Source of the DNA: a virus
DNA: 64,000 bases
Reading direction: 5' to 3' (one strand)
Virus record (IMG/VR): IMGVR_UViG_3300042544_001456
Coordinates: 57,780-121,779 of that record
The position numbers and the translations under genes are program-made. Positions 53,419 to 61,242 of this stretch are shown here, one piece after another. The stretch's first letter is position 1; each line of letters begins with the position of its first letter. The notes under the pieces were generated by a model, which had not been told where the DNA came from, did not search any database, and worked only from the letters and a program-made list of their open reading frames with translations.

Positions 53419-53787
53419 TCACTTATTCAATTTGAGAAATCTATATACTCTTTTACTTAGGTCGTTTTTAACACGTTCTAAATCTAATCTAAAGTCTATA
53501 GTTTCAATTTTTGTATCGTATTCTTCAAATAGTTGATCAAGTTGATCTTCTATGTATTCGATAGGTTGTTTTTTTCTACTGTCGTCGATATCAATATCCC
53601 AAACAGCACCGTCTTGAAATGTAATAACAATACGATTAATGTATTCTAAAGGAAGATACTCCATGTCAATAGAGTCAAATATTTCCTGCCAATGCTCTTC
53701 GCTATGCTCAGTATGTGTTATTTTTTTCTTAGACACTTTCTTTAGAGCTTGCCTTTTTCTTAGTCGGGGAAATTTCTTCAGCCTCAT
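53419..53787 (-). CDS. Conserved-looking small phage protein, unknown
   Basis: 122 residues from the ATG at 53787; a GTG at 53736 is an alternative start that would leave only an 8-base overlap with the upstream gene rather than 59. Core: EYINRIVITFQDGAVWDIDI, then KKQPIEYIEDQLDQLFEEYD and a basic C-terminus. A small acidic/basic soluble protein, probably a virion or assembly component by position between fibre and VWA genes. No domain recognised. Confidence 0.65.
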   Translation of the reverse strand: MRLKKFPRLRKRQALKKVSKKKITHTEHSEEHWQEIFDSIDMEYLPLEYINRIVITFQDGAVWDIDIDDSRKKQPIEYIEDQLDQLFEEYDTKIETIDFRLDLERVKNDLSKRVYRFLKLNK

Positions 53788-54340
53788 CTCTCAAACGTTT
53801 AGCTTCCTTATACAACCTGTCGGCTTGACCCCTAAGTTGTGTAGCACGTTCTTCGTCTGTAAGAACTACATGTTGATTGTTGTCGGGAATTTGTTCAAAC
53901 TCTTGAACCGCTTCGGATACTTTCTCTGGTTTAGCAGCCGGTGCCTGATTAGTAGGCTTTATAGCAAGATCCTCGATTGCAATACCACGCTGAGTTGCAA
54001 TGAGTTCATTTAGCTGATCTAGCCCGACTACACTTTTTGTATCAGGAGTCATTTCAACATCAACTGTGCGTAATTTTTTTAATTTACCGGTGGCATGAAA
54101 TCCAGCAAGCATGTTTCTGCCATCCGGTAGATACGACCTTGCCATTGCTTCGGCAAGCTCATTTGCTTGTTGCCCAGCAGGCGATTCTACCAACTTAATT
54201 AACACATCGTGTTCATCAGCTGGCAAAGATTCCGTAAGAACAACCAAACAACTGTACGGATCTCCAGGCAAGGTTCTGTAGGCTACAATCGTTCTTTTTT
54301 TGTTGTTTTTTAAACGTCCTACATGTTTTAAATTAGCCAT
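53729..54340 (-). CDS. Unknown phage protein with coiled C-terminus
   Basis: 203 residues. N-terminal ~110 residues form a compact domain: RTIVAYRTLPGDPYSCLVVL, then ELAEAMARSYLPDGRNMLAG. A Pro/Ala/Lys-rich linker (TNQAPAAKPEKVSEAVQEFE) leads to a highly charged helix (RATQLRGQADRLYKEAKRLR) and a Lys/Ser tail, a likely coiled coil. Higher GC and more regular codons than the island genes indicate a conserved phage core gene. Position next to the fibre and MoxR-VWA genes suggests a virion or assembly role. GGAAAG upstream supports the start. Confidence 0.7.
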   Translation of the reverse strand: MANLKHVGRLKNNKKRTIVAYRTLPGDPYSCLVVLTESLPADEHDVLIKLVESPAGQQANELAEAMARSYLPDGRNMLAGFHATGKLKKLRTVDVEMTPDTKSVVGLDQLNELIATQRGIAIEDLAIKPTNQAPAAKPEKVSEAVQEFEQIPDNNQHVVLTDEERATQLRGQADRLYKEAKRLRDEAEEISPTKKKASSKESV

Positions 54341-54579
54341 TATTCGCTTTCCTCGGTAGCAGCAGGTGTCGCTTGTGCAGCGGCAGCTTGTGCTTGCTTT
54401 TGTTGTTCTTCAACAGCTTTTAAAAACATGTCGAGTTTGTTATAAACAATACCAACCGCAGCCATCTCAGCAGGCTTAAATGCACTGCGTTCGCTTGCAA
54501 TTTCGATGATACTTTTCATAGTTGCAAGATCTTGGATGTTTAGATCGGTAGGGTTGGTTTCTGGTTTTTGTGTAGACAT
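54340..54579 (-). CDS. Small conserved-looking phage protein
   Basis: 79 residues, mostly helical: DLATMKSIIEIASERSAFKP and AVGIVYNKLDMFLKAVEEQQ, then an Ala/Gln-rich low-complexity tail (QAQAAAAQATPAATEE). AAGGAG 8-9 bases before the ATG is a strong ribosome binding site. It shares one base with the next gene. This kind of small helical protein recurs near the structural region of T4-like marine phages; function unknown. Confidence 0.7.
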   Translation of the reverse strand: MSTQKPETNPTDLNIQDLATMKSIIEIASERSAFKPAEMAAVGIVYNKLDMFLKAVEEQQKQAQAAAAQATPAATEESE

Positions 54580-54614
54580 TTTGTATTTCTCCTTGTATAT
54601 TATATATTTTTAAA

Positions 54615-54899
54615 TTATTTGTTGTATTTCAGAATTGGACAAGCCAACATGAAAAAACTCATTTCTGTAGGATTTTCAAATCCTATTTTAATCTTAGATT
54701 TAAAAGGTCTAGAACTTTCTAGATCAACAGCAGATCCGATGTAGTATCTACCGGATAAGTTTTCGTATATCCACTCATCCAACGCTTTTGCTAAGTTATA
54801 AGTTGGTGCAATAGTTGTTGATTCAAAATAAGGAGGGCAGAAATCTACCCTCCTTGCATCTAAAACATTAAGTGGATTAACACTTTCTTTTTTAGCCAT
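54615..54899 (-). CDS. Small unknown protein after the VWA gene
   Basis: The ATG at 54899 is chosen: GAGAAAG precedes it and the first ATG at 55058 is inside the VWA gene. 94 residues starting MAKKESVNPLNVLDARRVDF. YNLAKALDEWIYENLSGRYY and KSKIKIGFENPTEMSFFML are the main segments; it is a mixed alpha/beta protein without a known motif. It overlaps the VWA stop by 8 bases, so it is translated with it. Confidence 0.7.
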   Translation of the reverse strand: MAKKESVNPLNVLDARRVDFCPPYFESTTIAPTYNLAKALDEWIYENLSGRYYIGSAVDLESSRPFKSKIKIGFENPTEMSFFMLACPILKYNK

Positions 54900-56178
54900 T
54901 TGCTTTCTCGTAGTGGGCAGTAATGCCGAACGGTGCTTCGAGATTTTTATTATGATTGCTGTGGATAATGAAGATTGTATCGCAATAGGATTCATCACCC
55001 CAGCTACCAAACGGATATCCATCAGTAAACATGATAAACTTTTTAGGCTGAATATCATGTTTCTTCATGTATGCCCAGTTGCATTCAAAGTCGGTGCCGC
55101 CACCGCCAACAACCTGATATTCGCTGATGTCTTTGCCGTTGTCTGCACTAAAGTCATCTTCGTTGTAAACCTTAGTATCGAAACACCAAACCTTGATATT
55201 ATAGCTTTTAAATTCTTCCATAATACCTTTGATCTCGCCAAGGAAGTCGGATCCTTGTTCGTTGCTAATAGAACCTGACATGTCAATAGACACACAAATG
55301 TCAATTTGTTGGTCGAAGTTCATACCTGGCAATACAGCACCGGTATGCCAACCTTTGCGAGACGGTCGAGCAAAAGTGTAGTCATTACGAATAGTGCTCT
55401 GGATTTGCTGACGCAACAGTTGACGCCAATTCATTTTTGGCTCTGTTAGCTCTTTAATCATTCGCTGAATTTCTCCAGGAACGTTACCAGCACCAGCACT
55501 TTGGGCAGCTTGAATCATTGCTTCTTTGATTTCGTCACGAATCTGACGCAAATCTTCTTTACTCAAACGCGGTCTGCCGCCCTTACCCTCTTTGTCGCCG
55601 TCGTTGTCGCTATCATCCTCGTCGTTCCAGTCAATATGCTCATCGAGCAATTCGCCGAGCGAATCAAGATCGATCTTCTTAGCGTTCTTAAATAGATCGT
55701 CGTAAACTTCTTCTGAAGTCCACTTGTCATATTTAAAATCTTGGAAACAATCAACAACCTTGGGTTTAGCACCAATTCGGTCACGGACCAGCAAGTTGTT
55801 TACAACGTAGTCTGCTGCGATGTTGTAAAGTTTAGGATCTCTGCTTTCACGACGAGTAAGGTGATCGTATACACAGTGAAGAATTTCGTGTGCAATAACA
55901 AACTCAATTTCTTTATTGTCCATAGCATTAAAGAACTGAGTGTTAAAGTAAAGATGACGCCCGTCAGTTGCCGCAGTAGGAAGCCAGTCATCGGCTGGCT
56001 CGATACGAAGTCGAGTGGCCATATTACCAAAGAACGGATGGCGCAAGAGCAATCCAACTCGAGCAACAATAATGCGATCGAGAACATCTTCTCGCATTTT
56101 TTTAAGTTCTGCTTCTGTAAGATTCGGATTAGGCTTCCAGTTTTTTTTAGTCTTGGACGCAGTTTGTTTAACAGACAT
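54892..56178 (-). CDS. VWA-like domain protein with N-terminal metallopeptidase-like domain
   Basis: 428 residues. The N-terminal domain has VIAHEILHCVYDH with His97, Glu98 and His101, an HExxH zinc site, as in the DUF2201-type metallopeptidase-like domain. An acidic linker (NDEDDSDNDGDKEGKG) follows. The C-terminal VWA-like domain has ICVSIDMSGSIS with MIDAS residues Asp299, Ser301 and Ser303. Such proteins pair with MoxR-type AAA+ ATPases, here the next gene upstream; annotation in T4-like cyanophages sometimes uses CobS/CobT. The pair probably acts as a chaperone or remodelling complex during virion assembly or metal-cofactor handling. It has its own promoter and a terminator separates it from the MoxR gene. 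Confidence 0.85.
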   Translation of the reverse strand: MSVKQTASKTKKNWKPNPNLTEAELKKMREDVLDRIIVARVGLLLRHPFFGNMATRLRIEPADDWLPTAATDGRHLYFNTQFFNAMDNKEIEFVIAHEILHCVYDHLTRRESRDPKLYNIAADYVVNNLLVRDRIGAKPKVVDCFQDFKYDKWTSEEVYDDLFKNAKKIDLDSLGELLDEHIDWNDEDDSDNDGDKEGKGGRPRLSKEDLRQIRDEIKEAMIQAAQSAGAGNVPGEIQRMIKELTEPKMNWRQLLRQQIQSTIRNDYTFARPSRKGWHTGAVLPGMNFDQQIDICVSIDMSGSISNEQGSDFLGEIKGIMEEFKSYNIKVWCFDTKVYNEDDFSADNGKDISEYQVVGGGGTDFECNWAYMKKHDIQPKKFIMFTDGYPFGSWGDESYCDTIFIIHSNHNKNLEAPFGITAHYEKANG

Positions 56179-56189
56179 AGTATACCTCG

Positions 56190-56237
56190 TGTTCAGTGCC
56201 TATACTGTAATGTAACAGTATTTACGTTAGATGTCAA
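56190..56237 (-). promoter_or_regulatory. Sigma70-type promoter and shared leader of the VWA gene
   Basis: On the minus strand TTGACA (56237-56232), a 17-base spacer and TACATT (56214-56209). The -10 box is flanked by ATACTGT and ACAGTAT (56202-56221), a 7-bp inverted repeat. The leader reads TATAGGCACTGAACA (56204-56190), identical over 15 bases to that of the MoxR gene. Confidence 0.75.
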
Positions 56238-56246
56238 CCAGTGGAT

Positions 56247-56280
56247 AGAAAAAGTGGGCGGAGTTCAACCCGCCCACTTT
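56247..56280 (-). terminator. Rho-independent terminator after the MoxR gene
   Basis: On the minus strand AAAGTGGGCGG (56280-56270), an 8-base loop and CCGCCCACTTT (56261-56251) form a perfect 11-bp GC-rich stem, followed by TTC and an overall T-rich stretch (CTTTTTCTATCC). It starts 10 bases after the MoxR stop, giving a classic intrinsic terminator. Confidence 0.85.
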
Positions 56281-56290
56281 ATTTCTCACC

Positions 56291-57373
56291 TTAAGCAGAC
56301 TGAGCTGCTTTAATGTATTTGCCGTAGCGATTGTGGAACTCGTCAAAGCATTCAACAGCATCAGGATCGATCGGCAGTTGATACTGAGTAAGAGCAAGTT
56401 TAATGCCCATTACAACAAGTTCAGTGTCGAAATTATCCATCGCAAACCGAAGGAAGTTGTTGACTTTATCGTCAAACTTCTTATCGCCTTTGTCGGATGC
56501 ATCTTTGAGCTCGTAGCAGAGCGAGACTGTCAAGGAATACATGGCACTGATTTCTTTAGTCTTCATCTCTTTGACCTTACCGGCAAGAATGTCAGTTGGG
56601 TCAGGCATACTAGCAGCAACCTTGCGGTGAGCCATGAACTTAACGGCAAGTCCTTCACCAACTGCACCTGCAACCAGGTCAGTGGTAGTACCGTCGTCAA
56701 GATTATCGGAAAGCAGTTCGCTAACAAACGACCACGAACGCGGAGTTGCAAAAGAACGGCTTGGCGATTTAGGATCAAAGTCGTAGAGGTCCTTCTTTGA
56801 GAAGTTAAGGAAACCAACTACATCTTTGTGAATTTTGTTGTCAACTGCCCACTGGAACCAGTCGTCGAAGTTAACCTGCATTTCGAGGTGAACAAAGCGG
56901 TTAGCAAGCGGCGCCGGCATACGATAAGTAACACCTTTGTCAGCTTCACGGTTACCGGCAGCAACAATCATAACGTTGTCGGGCAGTCGATAAGTGCCAA
57001 CTTTACGGTTAAGAATCAGCTGATACGCAGCAGCTTGCACAGCAGGTGCAGCACTGTTCATTTCGTCAAGGAACAAAATGATATTTTTGTGTTTTGCAGC
57101 AAGAGCTTCGTCCGGAAGTTCGCTCGGCGGTGCCCAAACCATTTTGCTTTCATTGGAATCAAAGTACGGAATACCTTTGATGTCAGTAGGTTCCCAAAGC
57201 GACAAGCGGACGTCAATAACGTGAGCGTCAATAAGTTCACCAATCTGGTGAACTACGTCGGATTTTCCAATACCAGGAGGACCCCACAGGAAAATTGGAC
57301 GTTTTTTAAGCAATGCATGTTTAATGCCAGTCTTAGCCTTGTTCGGGCTAACGGTGCGAGTATTGTCAGACAT
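56291..57373 (-). CDS. MoxR-type AAA+ ATPase
   Basis: 360 residues. Walker A GPPGIGKSD is at 31-39, Walker B ILFLDEMN at 99-106, and NVMIVAAGNREAD holds the sensor 1 Asn; ALANRFVHLEM is the arginine-finger region. The length and motifs match MoxR/CobS-like ATPases. These remodel proteins together with VWA partners, here the gene at 54892. Base composition is richer in GC than the island. It has its own sigma70-type promoter with a leader shared with the VWA gene and is followed by a strong terminator, so the two genes are separate but co-regulated units. Confidence 0.9.
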   Translation of the reverse strand: MSDNTRTVSPNKAKTGIKHALLKKRPIFLWGPPGIGKSDVVHQIGELIDAHVIDVRLSLWEPTDIKGIPYFDSNESKMVWAPPSELPDEALAAKHKNIILFLDEMNSAAPAVQAAAYQLILNRKVGTYRLPDNVMIVAAGNREADKGVTYRMPAPLANRFVHLEMQVNFDDWFQWAVDNKIHKDVVGFLNFSKKDLYDFDPKSPSRSFATPRSWSFVSELLSDNLDDGTTTDLVAGAVGEGLAVKFMAHRKVAASMPDPTDILAGKVKEMKTKEISAMYSLTVSLCYELKDASDKGDKKFDDKVNNFLRFAMDNFDTELVVMGIKLALTQYQLPIDPDAVECFDEFHNRYGKYIKAAQSA

Positions 57374-57390
57374 ACTGTATCCTTTCGTGT

Positions 57391-57439
57391 TGTTCAGTGC
57401 CTATATACGTAACATAATGCAAAACACTCGTGAAGTCAA
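57391..57439 (-). promoter_or_regulatory. Sigma70-type promoter and shared leader of the MoxR gene
   Basis: On the minus strand TTGACT (57439-57434), a 17-base spacer and TATGTT (57416-57411). The predicted transcript starts near TATAGGCACTGAACA (57405-57391), the same 15 bases as in the VWA leader, followed by a similar ACACGA stretch and AAAGGA as ribosome binding site. Confidence 0.75.
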
Positions 57440-57442
57440 CTA

Positions 57443-58126
57443 CTAAAATTTACCAAAATCGACATCAATTTCCAAATCGTTTTTAATTGTGCCGAGGTCG
57501 ATAGTCATTGGATGAGTTCTATCAATAACACCCATGTCTAATTTTGTCAAGACAGAAAAAAACTTTAAACGAAAATTTCCCGGTATCCTAGTATCTAAAT
57601 TATTATACCACTCTAGATCTCTTTTATAAAATCTTTTTACAGTTTTAATAAGCCTGTTCATTATTGGGATATTATTATACATGTCTTCGACATATCGATT
57701 TAATCGATATTTTTCAACAGAAAATCCTAAGAAAATGTCTATATCTTCTAGTTTTATAAACAAGTTGTTATGATTTAAATCAGGATTTTGAAAATATAAA
57801 ATGCTTTGTAATCCGGTATGTTCGTCGTAGTGCATTTCGTCTTTAAATTTTTCAATCCAGTTGTTAGTTTCTTCTTCGGTCCAATCACGGGGGTGATCTT
57901 CTGTTTTAGAAAGATTTGCTTTAAAAGAATACCACCAACTAACAAATCTGTTCATTGGTTCTCGAACAATCTTAACAATAGTATATTCAGAAAAATTCTT
58001 TATTTGATGATAATCATCTAAAACTTTATAATTGATATGTGGAGCAATATCTGCAAGAAAGTTTGTTCCGCAACGTGCTAATGCACAAATAAGAATTTTT
58101 TCTTCTTCATTATAAATTATGTTCAT
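57443..58126 (-). CDS. Sulfotransferase-like protein
   Basis: 227 residues. ILICALARCGTNFLADIAPH (11-30) is the 5'-phosphosulfate loop and TIVKIVREPMNRFVSWWYSF the 3'-phosphate-binding block with Arg and Ser; KLEDIDIFLGF follows. It matches carbohydrate sulfotransferases (sulfotransferase family 2-type) in layout. It probably transfers sulfate from PAPS to a glycan or protein. It lies among housekeeping genes rather than in the modification island. 17 bases overlap with the gene upstream. Confidence 0.8.
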   Translation of the reverse strand: MNIIYNEEEKILICALARCGTNFLADIAPHINYKVLDDYHQIKNFSEYTIVKIVREPMNRFVSWWYSFKANLSKTEDHPRDWTEEETNNWIEKFKDEMHYDEHTGLQSILYFQNPDLNHNNLFIKLEDIDIFLGFSVEKYRLNRYVEDMYNNIPIMNRLIKTVKRFYKRDLEWYNNLDTRIPGNFRLKFFSVLTKLDMGVIDRTHPMTIDLGTIKNDLEIDVDFGKF

Positions 58127-58508
58127 CCTGATCTTCGCTAGGACGCCTCATTGCTTTTGCAAGTCCATACTTTCTGATGTCGCCACTAAACAGTGTTAGT
58201 TCTACAGCCTTTTTTTCATTTGTAACAAAAACACTTTTCTTAGTTAAGTAATATGGACTGTCTATGTATCGATCAAGATATATCATAACTTGTGCAGTAA
58301 GTGGCATATCTAACGGAAACGGTATTTCGTAAAACTCGATACCTATTTCTTTGACAGTATTAAAACCAGTTTCGGTTAACCCGAGCCCGCCTTCTTTTTT
58401 ATCTCTCGTGTTTTGCCACCACAGAGGTAAAGCTTCTGCAATAGCTGCTTCTGAAACAGATTTTCCTAATTGTTGTAAAAAAATTTTTGTATATATATTT
58501 TTATTCAT
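58110..58508 (-). CDS. Unknown protein
   Basis: The ATG at 58508 is chosen (8 bases into the upstream gene's end; TTG 58514 is an alternative). 132 residues. FLQQLGKSVSEAAIAEALPL and IEFYEIPFPLDMPLTAQVMI are the best-ordered segments; the C-terminus is basic then acidic (AMRRPSEDQDEHN). No domain recognised. It sits in a block of small conserved phage genes. Confidence 0.65.
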   Translation of the reverse strand: MNKNIYTKIFLQQLGKSVSEAAIAEALPLWWQNTRDKKEGGLGLTETGFNTVKEIGIEFYEIPFPLDMPLTAQVMIYLDRYIDSPYYLTKKSVFVTNEKKAVELTLFSGDIRKYGLAKAMRRPSEDQDEHNL

Positions 58509-58791
58509 CGTCAACTTCTTCGCCGCTTGTAAGTTTATACACGGAAAAGTCTGTAGTTTTAAACATGCTGTTTAACTTTTTTGATAAGTTATGTGCATGT
58601 CCAGGATTTGAAAAACTTGTTTTTTTATATTTCGGGCCGGGGTAACTAGTTAACGAATTTGAACTTTTTAGATTAAAGGGCTTTCCTTTATAAAATACTG
58701 CCCACACTGCATCAGCATTTAAAATTTGCTCACACTTGTATGTTCTACTGTTTATAAATTCTAGCAATATACTTGGCTTTGGTCTACTCAT
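58501..58791 (-). CDS. Small unknown protein
   Basis: 96 residues. EFINSRTYKCEQILNADAVW and FYKGKPFNLKSSNSLTSYPG, then KTSFSNPGHAHNLSKKLNSM. It is basic, with a Gly/Ser/Asn loop region and an acidic C-terminus (TSGEEVDDE). A late-type promoter lies 25 bases upstream and ACGGAG gives the ribosome binding site. Function unknown. Confidence 0.68.
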   Translation of the reverse strand: MSRPKPSILLEFINSRTYKCEQILNADAVWAVFYKGKPFNLKSSNSLTSYPGPKYKKTSFSNPGHAHNLSKKLNSMFKTTDFSVYKLTSGEEVDDE

Positions 58792-58815
58792 GGAATACTC
58801 CGTATTATATACGTA

Positions 58816-58823
58816 TATTTATG
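58816..58823 (-). promoter_or_regulatory. Late-type promoter box upstream of 58791
   Basis: CATAAATA on the minus strand fits NATAAATA. The ATG at 58791 is 25 bases downstream, with GGAG between them. The 38-base gap also contains the palindrome ATATACGTATAT (58808-58819). Single-box evidence only. Confidence 0.5.
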
Positions 58824-58829
58824 ACAGAT

Positions 58830-59072
58830 TCAGTTCCAATTGCTACCGCCGTCCATGGAAATAACTATATTTTCGTTACCTCCACCCGAGTTTTCTTTTA
58901 CAAATTTTTCTAAATCGCCATTTAATCTACCCATTACAATTCCTAGGGTAAACGCAAGAGACTTTGCAGTAGCTATGTCTAGTCTAATATCTTTAGAATT
59001 ACTTGAATCGGCACCTTTAACTTGTTGTATAAATTGTGTTATTGGTGTTGTATTAATTGGTTCTATCGACAT
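58830..59072 (-). CDS. Small conserved-looking phage protein
   Basis: 80 residues: TTPITQFIQQVKGADSSNSK, then DIRLDIATAKSLAFTLGIVM and a Gly-rich tail (SGGGNENIVISMDGG). It is mostly helical and has no catalytic motif. It overlaps the upstream gene by 20 bases. The type is familiar among T4-like phage small proteins, but no function can be given. Confidence 0.65.
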   Translation of the reverse strand: MSIEPINTTPITQFIQQVKGADSSNSKDIRLDIATAKSLAFTLGIVMGRLNGDLEKFVKENSGGGNENIVISMDGGSNWN

Positions 59073-59535
59073 TACTTAATGCAGCTTTCATTTCTATATC
59101 TGTTTTATAAGGACCCATGTATTGGTTCCTTTCTATAGTAATTAGCTTTGGACAAAAACTTTTAAGCCAGTTAACATTAAATTTAATGAGATAATAGCCT
59201 GCACAATAAACACTTTTTGACTTTTCGCTCTTAGTAAAAAGCGGAAGCTTTCGAGAAATATCAAACATGCTGTTATACGGTACTCCTCTAGTAGGATATC
59301 CTTGTACAGAGTGTTCGACACTTTTTGATACAGGCGTTGTAATCTTAGCTGTTAGAAAGTTTTTTCCAAATTTCTTTTTAAGTTGCTTTTCATCTTTGTA
59401 AAAGCTGATAGCACCCTTGCTTGACAATATAAAAGAGTTTTCGTCTTTGGTTAACGTTCCGACTCTAACACCTTCATCTTCGACTATCCAAAATTTATCA
59501 TGCAGTATTTCTTTTGCAATAATATGATGTTTCAT
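59053..59535 (-). CDS. Unknown phage protein
   Basis: 160 residues. Beta-rich start (KFWIVEDEGVRVGTLTKDEN) and central basic region (QLKKKFGKNFLTAKI), then VQGYPTRGVPYNSMFDISRK. The C-terminus has KLITIERNQYMGPYKTDIEM. It overlaps the RNase H-like gene by 4 bases, so translation is coupled. No domain is recognised. Probable DNA-metabolism accessory by position only. Confidence 0.68.
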   Translation of the reverse strand: MKHHIIAKEILHDKFWIVEDEGVRVGTLTKDENSFILSSKGAISFYKDEKQLKKKFGKNFLTAKITTPVSKSVEHSVQGYPTRGVPYNSMFDISRKLPLFTKSEKSKSVYCAGYYLIKFNVNWLKSFCPKLITIERNQYMGPYKTDIEMKAALSNVDRTN

Positions 59536-60530
59536 TGTAGTTCTTTCTGTTTAGGATATTTTGCATTTAAAGGTTCGCTAAATGCAATAGCTTGATCAGC
59601 AATTCTTTTCATATCCCACTTGGCACAAAATTTCATAAGTTTCATTCCAACTTGAGTAACATCTTTTGGAATAACATTAGCAATAGTTTTATTAATTTCA
59701 TCTCTGATATGAAGGGGTTGTGCAGTTAGATCGCAAAGTGTAACATTACGCTGATAATCATCAATAACACGGTGTTCAACATTGTTGTGATCTACCCAAC
59801 GCTGTAGCATAAGATTATTCCACGAAAAGCCTTTAGTCTTTTTGTCAGCAAATGCTTCAGTAAGACCGACTTTGTTTTTTGTGCCTTTTGTTCTTACACC
59901 AGGATATGCTGCAAATACATTGTCTGATGTGTCGCCACGCATACACTTTTCAAACAACATCCACTCTGGGTTAGGAGCAGTTTTAATTTCGTTTGTTTTT
60001 TTATCTTTAATTGGTTTGCCTTTGTCGTCAAAATACCCTTCGTGTGTAATCAAAGTATTTTGAACGCCATTATATTGTTTTACATTATGTGTAACCAACT
60101 GTGCAAAGTCACTGTCAGTTGAAATAATGATATGATGATCGTTAGGATGACTTTGAATCCATCCAGCAATCAAGTCATCAGCTTCAAGAATGGGATTCTG
60201 GATCACTGTGCAATTTGTTTTGTTAGTAACAAAATCTTTAAACTCATCAAAGATTTCCCAAAACACACGATCTTCCTCGGCTTCACGCGGACTCATTGCA
60301 TTTCGAGTTTCTTGACGATTGCGTTTGTATGGTTGATAAAAATCTTTACGCCAGCTGCGGCCCTCAAGACAAAAAACAACGTGGTCGGCTTTAAAGTCGA
60401 GCCACGCTTTTTTAATGCTGTTAAGGGTAATGTGTAGAGCCATGCCAACTTTAGTATCGACATCGCCTTTAACAACATGACGTGCTCGAAAAAAAGTATT
60501 TGCTGTGTCTACTAAAACGTAAGTGCTCAT
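59532..60530 (-). CDS. rnh: T4 RNase H-like 5'-3' exonuclease (FEN-1 type)
   Basis: 332 residues. YVLVDTANTFFRARHVVKGD supplies the first metal-binding Asp; FCLEGRSWRKDFYQPYKRNR contains the basic arch-side segment; ILEADDLIAGW and ISTDSDFAQL give the acidic pairs; MRGDTSDNVF is the H3TH-side acidic block. This order fits T4 RNase H and the 5'-nuclease domain of PolI. It removes RNA primers and flaps during phage replication. A typical T4-type core replication gene; full length (T4: 305). Confidence 0.85.
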   Translation of the reverse strand: MSTYVLVDTANTFFRARHVVKGDVDTKVGMALHITLNSIKKAWLDFKADHVVFCLEGRSWRKDFYQPYKRNRQETRNAMSPREAEEDRVFWEIFDEFKDFVTNKTNCTVIQNPILEADDLIAGWIQSHPNDHHIIISTDSDFAQLVTHNVKQYNGVQNTLITHEGYFDDKGKPIKDKKTNEIKTAPNPEWMLFEKCMRGDTSDNVFAAYPGVRTKGTKNKVGLTEAFADKKTKGFSWNNLMLQRWVDHNNVEHRVIDDYQRNVTLCDLTAQPLHIRDEINKTIANVIPKDVTQVGMKLMKFCAKWDMKRIADQAIAFSEPLNAKYPKQKELQ

Positions 60531-60958
60531 GATACCTCTGATTTGCCTTTAGCGATTGGAACTACGTTAATATAGCCGGAACCGCGTTGCGTGTCAAGCC
60601 CTTCATCAGAAAGCATTTGATATACTATATCACGAAACCATCTATCTACAATTTCTTCTTCAGGATCGGCTTCAGTTCCATACCCATTCATTATCAGATC
60701 TTTAATAAAATACTCATTCCAATCCAATTCAAAAAAACCATTACGAATGTTTTCTGGATTTATTTTAGTATCTATAACAGATATGTATGGTTCTTCTTTT
60801 CTTGTAGCACGATCTTTAGGAGAGAGTTTTGCAAGTTCTGATTCTTCTTCTAGTTTTTTCTTTTGCTCAACAAGCATAACAAGATCGGCCTTAGCTGCTT
60901 CTGCTTCAGCTTTAATTTCGTCAATACCTGTAATTTTTCTAAGCCAGTTCTTTATCAT
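60527..60958 (-). CDS. Unknown phage protein with coiled-coil N-terminus
   Basis: 143 residues. NWLRKITGIDEIKAEAEAAK at the N-terminus leads into a charged helix (EQKKKLEEESELAKLSPKDR). The C-terminal ~80 residues are a compact domain with FELDWNEYFIKDLIMNG and YQMLSDEGLDTQRGSGYINV. The first ~25 residues resemble the small ORF at 61242. It overlaps the RNase H-like gene by 4 bases. Function unknown; maybe a replication accessory. Confidence 0.7.
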   Translation of the reverse strand: MIKNWLRKITGIDEIKAEAEAAKADLVMLVEQKKKLEEESELAKLSPKDRATRKEEPYISVIDTKINPENIRNGFFELDWNEYFIKDLIMNGYGTEADPEEEIVDRWFRDIVYQMLSDEGLDTQRGSGYINVVPIAKGKSEVS

Positions 60959-60985
60959 TGTATCCCTTTTAAATTTTTTAGTAGA

Positions 60986-61153
60986 TTAGATATTTTTAAC
61001 ACCATTTCTTTTTTGTACAGTTAAGAAATTGGCTGCTTCTTTTAAGATGTATGAACGGTGATGATCTCCGGCATTTTTTAAATTTATTGCCTCTTCTTTT
61101 ATCACCTTTATCATATCGTCTAGTTGTACATCTAACTTAATATTTGGACTCAC
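60986..61153 (-). CDS. Small unknown ORF (55 residues)
   Basis: GTG start at 61153 with GGAG 10 bases upstream; stop at 60986. It reads MSPNIKLDVQLDDMIKVIKE at the N-terminus and HHRSYILKEAANFLTVQKRN later, a hydrophilic helical pattern. The start overlaps the preceding ORF's stop by four bases (GTGA). It fills the gap between 60958 and 61150. Confidence 0.55.
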   Translation of the reverse strand: MSPNIKLDVQLDDMIKVIKEEAINLKNAGDHHRSYILKEAANFLTVQKRNGVKNI

Positions 61154-61242
61154 AGATTAGCTTCTCCGAGCTGTTTACGGCTAGCCTCTAGTGCTTGCTC
61201 TTCGGATTCTATGCCAGTAATTCTTTTAAGACATTTCTTCAT
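61150..61242 (-). CDS. Small ORF resembling the N-terminus of the 60527 protein (30 residues)
   Basis: The ATG (61242) overlaps the metK stop (TAATG). The peptide starts MKKCLKRITGIESEEQALEA; the motif WLRKITGIDE of the neighbour at 60527-60958 corresponds to CLKRITGIES here. It may be a remnant or a small related helical protein. Stop TGA at 61150-61152 overlaps the next start. Confidence 0.5.
   Translation of the reverse strand: MKKCLKRITGIESEEQALEASRKQLGEANL

Noticed and set aside
55800-56313. Plus-strand ORFs over the VWA and MoxR genes
   Set aside because: They oppose genes with complete catalytic motifs and good starts, and have no recognisable domain.
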